From NCBI GenBank assembly GCA_903915155.1, contig CAIWRU010000178.1, positions 1-48,392 of the forward strand: DNA of 48,392 nt, in the 5' to 3' direction. Below the pieces are notes generated by a model. That model was given only the letters and a program-made list of their open reading frames with translations. It searched no databases and was not told where the DNA came from. Position 1 is the first letter of the stretch. Each line of letters begins with the position of its first letter. Made by a program: the position numbers and the translations under genes. Shown here piece by piece: positions 42,172-48,392 of this stretch. Source of the DNA: an uncultured Mucilaginibacter sp. GTDB taxonomy: Bacteria > Bacteroidota > Bacteroidia > Sphingobacteriales > Sphingobacteriaceae.

Positions 42172-42365
42172 TTCGTTTCTGTTTTGTGTGATGTTTGGTA
42201 TACGGTTATGACTGAGCAAACCCGCAAACGTTTAAACACTTTACAGGTTTGTATGTTTTATGTTACATTATAAAAATATACGGGGTGTTTTAATAAAGGC
42301 TACAATTGCTTTATTTTGTGCGATTGTTAAAAGTAAACATTTACTATCCAATAAATAACTTATCT

Positions 42366-43328
42366 ATGAGCAAAGTAAATATACCGCACCTCGATCTTAA
42401 TGATTATGTACATGGGAGTACCGCCCAGCGCAAACAATTTTCAGACGAGATAGGCAAGGCTTTTAATGAAACCGGCTTTGTTACCATTACCAATCACGGC
42501 TTAAGCAAGCAACTCATAGATAAACTTTATGTAGAAGTAAAAGCGCTTTTCGCCCTGCCTGAAGACACCAAGTTGAAATACGAGATACCCGAGCTTGCGG
42601 GCCAGCGGGGTTATACCGGTAAAAATAAAGAGACCGCCAAAGGCTTTAAGGTACCCGATCTGAAAGAATTTTGGCAGATAGGCCAAACGGTACCAGCTAC
42701 TTCGCCGCTTAAGGCCGATTACCCGGATAATATTTTTATGGATGAATTGCCCGACTTTAATTTAACCACACAAGAAATTTATAAAAAGCTGGAAAACGCA
42801 GGCAAACATTTGCTGCAGGCTATTGCCGTTTATCTCGAACTGCCCGAAAATTATTTTAATGATAAGGTTGAAGAGGGCAATTCCATACTACGCACATTGC
42901 ATTATTTCCCGATAACTGACCCTGACGCATTACCTGACGATGCAGTACGTGCCGGGGCGCATGAAGATATTAACCTGATAACCCTTTTAATAGGGGCCAG
43001 CGCCGATGGCCTTGAACTGCTTACCCGCGAGAATGAATGGTTCCCGGTAAAAGCGCATGGCGAGGACCTGGTGGTTAATGTTGGTGATATGTTGCAGCGG
43101 CTAACCAATAACAAGTTAAAATCAACCACCCACCGCGTGGTTAACCCACCGCGCGAGCAGATGAAGCATTCACGGTATTCGGTGCCGTTCTTCCTGCATC
43201 CAAAACCTGATATGAGTTTGGCCTGCCTGCCATCATGTATTGATAGCACGCACCCTAAGCATTATACTGATATTACAGCCGGTGAGTATTTGGATGAGCG
43301 GCTGCGCGAGATTGGTTTGAAGAAATAG
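42366..43328 (+). CDS. 2-oxoglutarate/Fe(II)-dependent oxygenase, isopenicillin-N-synthase family
   Basis: 320 residues from the ATG at 42366 (MSKVNIPHLDL). The N-terminal DIOX_N part contains FNETGFVTITNHGL. The metal triad is His 199 and Asp 201 (GAHEDINLIT) and His 256 (STTHRVVNPP); Arg 270 and Ser 272 (RYS) should hold 2-oxoglutarate. Such enzymes hydroxylate or cyclise small molecules; the substrate is unknown. It precedes ahcY in the same direction but with its own spacer. Confidence 0.93.
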   Translation: MSKVNIPHLDLNDYVHGSTAQRKQFSDEIGKAFNETGFVTITNHGLSKQLIDKLYVEVKALFALPEDTKLKYEIPELAGQRGYTGKNKETAKGFKVPDLKEFWQIGQTVPATSPLKADYPDNIFMDELPDFNLTTQEIYKKLENAGKHLLQAIAVYLELPENYFNDKVEEGNSILRTLHYFPITDPDALPDDAVRAGAHEDINLITLLIGASADGLELLTRENEWFPVKAHGEDLVVNVGDMLQRLTNNKLKSTTHRVVNPPREQMKHSRYSVPFFLHPKPDMSLACLPSCIDSTHPKHYTDITAGEYLDERLREIGLKK

Positions 43329-43454
43329 GTAGAGAGAGTAGTGATTGGAGTTAGAGATTAGTTATTGACTGGCGGTTTGGTCATCGATAAGTCATTGAAT
43401 AACCATAAGATTACCAGGTTGTAAGGGCAAATTTTATTTCACATTTATATTATC

Positions 43455-43462
43455 TATTTTTG
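43455..43462 (+). promoter_or_regulatory. -7 box of the ahcY promoter
   Basis: TATTTTTG matches TAnnTTTG exactly and lies 22 bp before the ahcY ATG. The region 19-20 bp upstream is T-rich (ATTTTATTTC) but has no TTTG, so the -33 box is weak. Confidence 0.5.
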
Positions 43463-43484
43463 CATTTCAAAAAAAAGAAAAAAT

Positions 43485-44801
43485 ATGTCATCAGTAGAGA
43501 CTGCTTTCGTAAAGAGTAAAGTAAAAGACGCTTCATTAGCAGAATGGGGCAGGAAAGAGATTGAATTGGCCGAGGCAGAAATGCCGGGCTTAATGTCGCT
43601 TCGTAAAGAGTATGGCCCGTCGCAACCATTAAAAGGCGCGCGCATTGCAGGTTGCCTGCACATGACCATACAAACTGCTGTATTAATTGAGACTTTACAG
43701 GCACTGGGTGCTGAAGTTACCTGGTCGAGCTGTAATATCTTCTCGACCCAGGATCATGCTGCTGCTGCTATTGCTGCCGCAGGTACTTCGGTTTATGCCT
43801 GGAAAGGTATGAATGCCGAAGAGTTTGACTGGTGCATTGAGCAAACTTTATTTTTTGGCGAAGACCGCAAGCCGCTGAACATGATATTGGATGATGGCGG
43901 TGATTTAACCAACATGGTTCTGGATAGGTTCCCTGAATTGGTTGACGGTATAAAAGGTTTGTCCGAAGAAACTACTACCGGTGTACACCGTTTATATGAG
44001 CGTGTGCAGAAAGGCACTTTGCCAATGCCTGCTATTAATGTTAACGATTCGGTTACCAAATCGAAATTTGATAATAAATATGGCTGCCGCGAATCATTGG
44101 TTGACGCGATCCGTCGTGCTACTGACGTAATGATGGCCGGTAAAGTAGCTGTTGTTTGCGGTTATGGCGATGTGGGCAAAGGCTCGGCTGATTCATTGCG
44201 CAACGCTGGTGTACGTGTTATTGTAACTGAGATCGACCCTATTTGCGCTCTACAGGCAGCTATGGAAGGTTTTGAAGTGAAGAAACTGGATACCGCCATT
44301 AGCGAAGCTGATATAGTAGTTACGGCTACCGGTAATATGAACATTGTTCGCGAAAAACATTTCCGCGCGTTGAAAGACAAAGCTATTGTTTGTAACATAG
44401 GCCACTTTGATAACGAGATTGACATGGCCTGGTTAAACGGCGCCTATGGCAGCACTAAAATTGAAATTAAACCACAGGTTGATAAATACACCATCGACGG
44501 CAGCGACGTTATTGTTTTAGCTGAAGGCCGTTTGGTTAACTTAGGTTGTGCCACAGGCCACCCAAGCTTTGTAATGAGTAACTCGTTCACTAACCAAACC
44601 CTTGCTCAATTAGAGCTTTGGCTGAATGGTGATAAATACGAAAACAAGGTTTACACTTTGCCAAAACACCTTGATGAAAAGGTTGCACGTTTGCACCTGG
44701 CCAAAATTGGTGTTGAACTGGAGGTATTGGATAAAGACCAGGCTGAATACATCGGCGTAACTGTTGAAGGTCCGTTTAAACCGGAGTATTACAGGTATTA
44801 A
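43485..44801 (+). CDS. ahcY: Adenosylhomocysteinase
   Basis: Hydrolyses S-adenosylhomocysteine to homocysteine and adenosine and so relieves product inhibition of methyltransferases. 438 residues, a complete enzyme: [56 protein letters not shown] (catalytic Lys/Asp), the NAD loop [17 protein letters not shown], and the C-terminal [18 protein letters not shown] and PFKPEYYRY (Lys and Tyr that reach into the partner subunit). I see no SAH riboswitch in the leader. An excellent terminator follows. Confidence 0.98.
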   Translation: MSSVETAFVKSKVKDASLAEWGRKEIELAEAEMPGLMSLRKEYGPSQPLKGARIAGCLHMTIQTAVLIETLQALGAEVTWSSCNIFSTQDHAAAAIAAAGTSVYAWKGMNAEEFDWCIEQTLFFGEDRKPLNMILDDGGDLTNMVLDRFPELVDGIKGLSEETTTGVHRLYERVQKGTLPMPAINVNDSVTKSKFDNKYGCRESLVDAIRRATDVMMAGKVAVVCGYGDVGKGSADSLRNAGVRVIVTEIDPICALQAAMEGFEVKKLDTAISEADIVVTATGNMNIVREKHFRALKDKAIVCNIGHFDNEIDMAWLNGAYGSTKIEIKPQVDKYTIDGSDVIVLAEGRLVNLGCATGHPSFVMSNSFTNQTLAQLELWLNGDKYENKVYTLPKHLDEKVARLHLAKIGVELEVLDKDQAEYIGVTVEGPFKPEYYRY

Positions 44802-44847
44802 TTTGAGTTGAAAGTCTTTAGTTAAAAGTCTAAAGTAAAAAATATAG

Positions 44848-44879
44848 AGGGTGTGGTTTTAGGACCACACCCTTTTTTT
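44848..44879 (+). terminator. Intrinsic terminator of ahcY
   Basis: A perfect 10-bp stem AGGGTGTGGT / ACCACACCCT with a TTTAGG loop and a run of seven T, 46 bp past the stop. Confidence 0.95.
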
Positions 44880-44913
44880 GTGGGAATCGATGCGGTGAGA
44901 AACACGGCACAGG

Positions 44914-45987
44914 CTATTTCAACTTATCCAAACGTTGAGGCTTTTGACCGGGTACCGTGAAACGAAAATATTTTTTGTCCCCTTCTTCTATGTAAGTAGA
45001 CTCTCCTCTTTCTCCCTCATACGAAAAGAACTTATCTTTTGCAAAGGGCACGTACCTTATGGGGATGTTATTATCCTGTTGAAAGTATAACATATTATTT
45101 TTCAGGAATAGTTTGAATTTTATGTTGGGATATGGGGCATAACTATAATTGCCGGTATATTTTTGGAGCTGCTTTGCTGTCAGGGTAATTTCCTTATGGG
45201 TTTTGCAGTAGCCAAATCTCATAGCTGCTTCTATTACTGAAGCTAATGCGGTAGCATGGCTTCGATTCGGAATTATTTCTTTACCAATATCCAGGCCCTT
45301 CCCACCATGAACCAGCATATAGGCCTAAAATTTATTGACATTGTCAACGGTTTCAGGTTCATAAGAACCCACGCTTACAAAGATCCTGCTATTAAGCTCC
45401 TTATGTGTTGCAAAATATTTTTGCGCGGCAGGCATTAGTTCCCTGCCACTATTACCAGGTGCGCCTATAAATATGGTGTTAAACAGGCCGGGATGGTTAA
45501 ATAAAACGGATGTTGTAAATAAGCCGCCGTATGAATAACCAAATAAAGCGTTATTACCATTTGTACGGTATTTGCTATTTATAAACGGCATCAGCTCATT
45601 TTGAATAAACGCCAGGAAATTGGGTCCGCCTGCCGCCGGATCGAGGTCGCGGGTACGCTTATTGGGATTATTGCCATAGCCGATGGCAACAATAATCGGG
45701 TTGTTGGTTTCATAATCCTGTTCAAGCATATCAAAAGCTGTTTTGGCTATGCTTAAATTCCAATCGCCATCTGTAAGGTACATAACAGGGTAATTGGTTT
45801 TGGTGGTATCATAACCATCGGGTACGTTTACATAAATACTGTATTCTTCATTAATGATTTTGGAGTGATAGTTCCATACTACAATGCCACTATCAATATA
45901 TAATGATGGTGTTGTGCTTTTTGGCTGGGCATGGGAGGTAGTTAAGCCCATAAGGCAAAACAACAGGATTAGGTATAGGAGTTTCAT
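44914..45987 (-). pseudogene. Secreted alpha/beta-hydrolase (esterase) split by an in-frame TAG
   Basis: Starting at the ATG at 45987, a signal peptide (LYLILLFCLMGLTTSHAQ) is followed by an esterase-D-like alpha/beta hydrolase with the nucleophile elbow GYSYGGLF. The frame meets TAG at 45325-45327 (VNKF-stop-AYML) and continues in the same frame to 44914 with the remainder of the hydrolase (GGKGLDIGKEIIPNRSHATA, including the His of the triad in NRSHAT) and a C-terminal beta domain. Nothing else is broken. A single base change (for example AAG to TAG) explains it. It could be a recent pseudogene, a read-through gene, or a sequencing error. Confidence 0.8.
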
Positions 45988-46085
45988 GCTAAAGGGATAG
46001 TTTTTGTGATATGACTGCACAACCCAATACAAGGTTACACCGTGGTTACACATTTAACCGATCTATTGTATTCGCAAACCAATCA

Positions 46086-46112
46086 AAAACTCCCCCTTTA
46101 AATGGTTGGGGC
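46086..46112 (-). repeat. Short GC-rich stop-codon element after the rRNA methyltransferase
   Basis: Read on the minus strand: GCCCCAACCATTTAAAGGGGGAGTTTTTGA. The methyltransferase C-terminus (APTI) and its TAA (46098-46100) lie in this sequence. The last 16 bases match the element at 21371-21386. It is a degenerate form of the CCCCCTAAAGGGGG element. Confidence 0.65.
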
Positions 46113-47474
46113 ACTCGCCAATATCCTTATCTCCTTTGGATAATAATTATTAATACGATTTGGCAATAATTTCGCCCATCCTAATGCCTGCCCCTCGTAG
46201 TTCATCAGGCTCCAGCCTTTGTCGTTTGTATTAATGTCGATATTATCGCGCCTTAAATATTGTATGGCTTGCTCCTTGTCCAGTTCGGTTTGCAGTACGG
46301 CATCCTTATTAATAATGATGCTCAGTGCCAGTTCATGGTCGGGTATCAAATCTTTGCCTGCCAGTTTGCCTATGCGCACCCCCGATTTTTTGATGTACAG
46401 GTTGCGTTGTAAAATATTCAGGCTTTCGATGTGTTGGCGATAAATAGCCATCCAATCGTCGTTAGCTTTAAAATAGTAGAAGTTGGCAGGCTCATTAATA
46501 TAGTCTTTAATTAAATCCAATTCTTTGGCTACTACCTTTTGCTGTTCCTTATTCTTAAATCCACCCATAGCTTCCTGCGTGCCGGTCTTTCGCAAACACG
46601 CCGCAAATAATCCCTCGCCTTTTACTTTGCCGGGGTAAAATCGGTATCCCCATGCTTTTTGCTTTGCCGATTGTGTTTCAACAATTCCCCAGTCCTTATT
46701 AACAGGTATTTCCAGGCTCTCGAATTCAAATTCATCGCACAACCAATCCAAAATATCCTCGTTCTCCTGGTGCGAATAGGAGCATGTACTATATATAAGG
46801 TGTCCACCTTCTTTTAAGCACGGATAAATATCCGCCAAAATACGTTCCTGCCGCTGGTGGCAAAGGTTCACATTTCCTTCGCTCCATTCGTTCATGGCGG
46901 CAGGGTCCTTACGGAACATGCCCGAGCCGGAGCAGGGGGCATCAACCAAAATAATATCGAAGAAACCTTTAAGGCGGGTAAAGTCTTTCGGGTCGTTATT
47001 GGTTACTATAGTATTGGCGGTTCCCCAGCGGCTAAGGTTATCCGTTAATATAGGTACGCGCGTTTTAATGATCTCGTTTGCCACTAAAAGATCGTCGGCC
47101 CCCATTGCCGAATTGAGCAAAGTGCTTTTACCGCCAGGGGCGGCACACAGGTCGAGTATCTTCACGGGCTCGCCATCGGGCTTTATAAAATTAAGGATAT
47201 GGCCAATGAACATGCTCGATGCTTCCTGTACATAATAGCAACCGGCATGGAATAATGGGTCGAAAGTAAAGGAGGGCCGTGCATCAAGGTAATATCCATC
47301 GGCACACCAGGGCACCTGCTCACCTGTTTTTATGGCCGCCTTTTTAAAAGGATTTAGGCGGATGGAGGTGGGGGCATCGGTGTTTTGGTGCGCATTTGTA
47401 AAATTTTGTTCATCAAAACCGGGCTCGCCGGCAAGTGATTGTAAAAAATTTGGCGGGAAAATAAGCTTATCCAT
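46098..47474 (-). CDS. rRNA cytosine-C5 methyltransferase, RsmF/NOL1-NOP2-Sun type
   Basis: 458 residues from the ATG at 47474 (a frame start at 47510 is less likely). SAM-binding start LDLCAAPGGKSTLL; the active-site pair is the Cys in VDAPCSGSGMFRKDP and the catalytic Cys in YSTCSYSHQENEDIL. The C-terminal region (IYRQHIESLNILQRNLYIKK ... AIQYLRRDNI) is the RsmF/PUA-like part. It probably makes m5C in 16S rRNA. It is divergent from the rRNA operon beginning at 47.6 kb. Its tail is encoded by a short repeat. Confidence 0.93.
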   Translation of the reverse strand: MDKLIFPPNFLQSLAGEPGFDEQNFTNAHQNTDAPTSIRLNPFKKAAIKTGEQVPWCADGYYLDARPSFTFDPLFHAGCYYVQEASSMFIGHILNFIKPDGEPVKILDLCAAPGGKSTLLNSAMGADDLLVANEIIKTRVPILTDNLSRWGTANTIVTNNDPKDFTRLKGFFDIILVDAPCSGSGMFRKDPAAMNEWSEGNVNLCHQRQERILADIYPCLKEGGHLIYSTCSYSHQENEDILDWLCDEFEFESLEIPVNKDWGIVETQSAKQKAWGYRFYPGKVKGEGLFAACLRKTGTQEAMGGFKNKEQQKVVAKELDLIKDYINEPANFYYFKANDDWMAIYRQHIESLNILQRNLYIKKSGVRIGKLAGKDLIPDHELALSIIINKDAVLQTELDKEQAIQYLRRDNIDINTNDKGWSLMNYEGQALGWAKLLPNRINNYYPKEIRILASAPTI

Positions 47475-47600
47475 ATCGTGTTTCAAAGATACGAATAAGC
47501 TAATTGCCATGCTTTAACTAAATCAGCCAAAAAAATATGCCTTTGTAGCGCTTAGTTTACAGGCAGTTATAAGGGCTTTTGATTTTTTTGAAAAAATGTT

Positions 47601-47631
47601 TTTGCAGGGACCAAAAAACTCTGTACATTTG
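47601..47631 (+). promoter_or_regulatory. rRNA promoter P1
   Basis: TTTG (47601-47604), a 19-bp spacer and TACATTTG (47624-47631) fit the Bacteroidota promoter consensus perfectly. Transcription would start near 47638, about 390 bp before 16S. Confidence 0.85.
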
Positions 47632-47713
47632 TGGCCCGCTTAGAAAAAGGCGGTTGTTTTTTGAAGATTTAGCGACTAAAAAAATAATCTGAAAATAAGT
47701 GAAAATAACACTT

Positions 47714-47744
47714 GACAGGCATTAAAATAAATCGCATCTTTGCA
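47714..47744 (+). promoter_or_regulatory. rRNA promoter P2
   Basis: TTG (47714-47716), a 20-bp spacer and CATCTTTG (47737-47744), one mismatch from the -7 consensus. It lies 113 bp downstream of P1, giving the tandem arrangement common for rRNA operons. Confidence 0.65.
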
Positions 47745-47805
47745 GCCGCTTCTACAACGAGGCAAAAGGTTAAAAAATCAATGATCCTGCGGGATTTTGA
47801 AAATA

Positions 47806-47843
47806 GTTCTCTGCGACAGAGAACAGTAAACGTTCTTTTAAGA
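47806..47843 (+). promoter_or_regulatory. rRNA leader: hairpin and boxA-like site
   Basis: A perfect hairpin GTTCTCTG-CGA-CAGAGAAC (47806-47824) is followed by GTTCTTTTAAGA (47832-47843), which resembles the boxA antitermination site of rRNA leaders. A 16-bp palindrome CTATTATTAATAATAG at 47990-48005, extendable by wobble pairs, lies about 25 bp before 16S and could be a processing site. Confidence 0.5.
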
Positions 47844-48030
47844 AATAGAAAATCATGTAGCGTACAGGCTAGGAAGAAAGGAGCGAAGGCGAGGCGTAAG
47901 CCGAACTTAGCGACTGACAGAATAGTTTGAGACGAAACGAAAGAAGAAAGAGGGGATCTGTAAAAAGAATACAATACAAATTACAGATTCTATTATTAAT
48001 AATAGGGTCAGTGAACAAACAAAACATTTT

Positions 48031-48392
<362 letters not shown>

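Noticed and set aside
43329..43484. SAH or SAM riboswitch upstream of ahcY
   Set aside because: The predicted transcript start lies only about 16-20 nt before the ATG and no conserved aptamer motif is present.
45315..45330. Pyrrolysine or programmed read-through at the amber codon
   Set aside because: No pyl genes or downstream element are visible; a simple nonsense mutation is the more economical explanation, though read-through is not excluded.

Overview
The window looks like a chromosome segment of a Bacteroidota bacterium, most likely family Sphingobacteriaceae (Mucilaginibacter/Pedobacter-like). The evidence is the 5' part of a 16S rRNA gene at the right edge, promoters of the Bacteroidota type (TTTG, 19-20 bp, TAnnTTTG), weak Shine-Dalgarno sites, and family content typical of the phylum (DUF6600, MauE/DoxX-thioredoxin fusion, short-chain threonine dehydrogenase, DUF1599). 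Genus level is inference. No prophage, integrase, insertion sequence, CRISPR array or tRNA was seen.

Layout. 1-0.6 kb: no convincing gene, then palindromic repeats. 0.6-2.5 kb: a methyltransferase and a divergent AraC regulator sharing an operator-like region, with the same palindromic repeat on both sides. 2.7-4.1 kb: a membrane histidine kinase, followed by two repeat stretches. 4.4-8.3 kb: leftward DUF1599 - DoxX/thioredoxin - ABC permease - aroK operon. 8.4-9.2 kb: folP. 9.2-13.8 kb: leftward recJ - lptB - GH3 - lipoprotein. 14-15.2 kb: MBL hydrolase against a single-domain response regulator. 15.5-19.3 kb: gcvP and pdxJ (a PLP enzyme beside PLP synthesis). 19.4-22 kb: deacetylase, DUF5655, VOC protein, cold-shock protein. 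22-30.8 kb: envelope and redox genes (DUF1295, peroxiredoxin, MsrP-like molybdoenzyme with cytochrome b, DUF1223), a PK-repeat protein, yebC, threonine dehydrogenase. 31-36.7 kb: asd, a VapBC-like pair overlapping a carotenoid desaturase, SprT-like protein. 36.7-39.1 kb: feoAB. 39.6-42.2 kb: thioredoxin and a Q-rich DUF6600 protein. 42.3-44.8 kb: 2OG-Fe(II) oxygenase and ahcY. 44.9-47.5 kb: an esterase split by an in-frame amber codon and an rRNA m5C methyltransferase. 47.6-48.4 kb: tandem rRNA promoters, leader and 16S rRNA.

Most genes are housekeeping. The most unusual signal is in the spacers. (1) An ~86-bp GC-rich element occurs three times; each copy is two inward-facing hairpins with a CGGTA loop followed by T-runs, and it supplies the stop codons of recJ and of the carotenoid desaturase. 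(2) A shorter element with core CCCCCTAAAGGGGG, or degenerate forms of it, sits at the 3' ends of three more genes and supplies their last residues and stop codons. (3) A third palindromic repeat (GCAGGGTC...GACCCTGC) occurs as four hairpins flanking the methyltransferase/AraC pair. (4) At least five spacers hold AT-rich hairpins whose arms are made of short repeated words; the word differs at each site but the architecture is the same. Together these suggest repeat families that colonise gene ends and act as combined stop codon and terminator.
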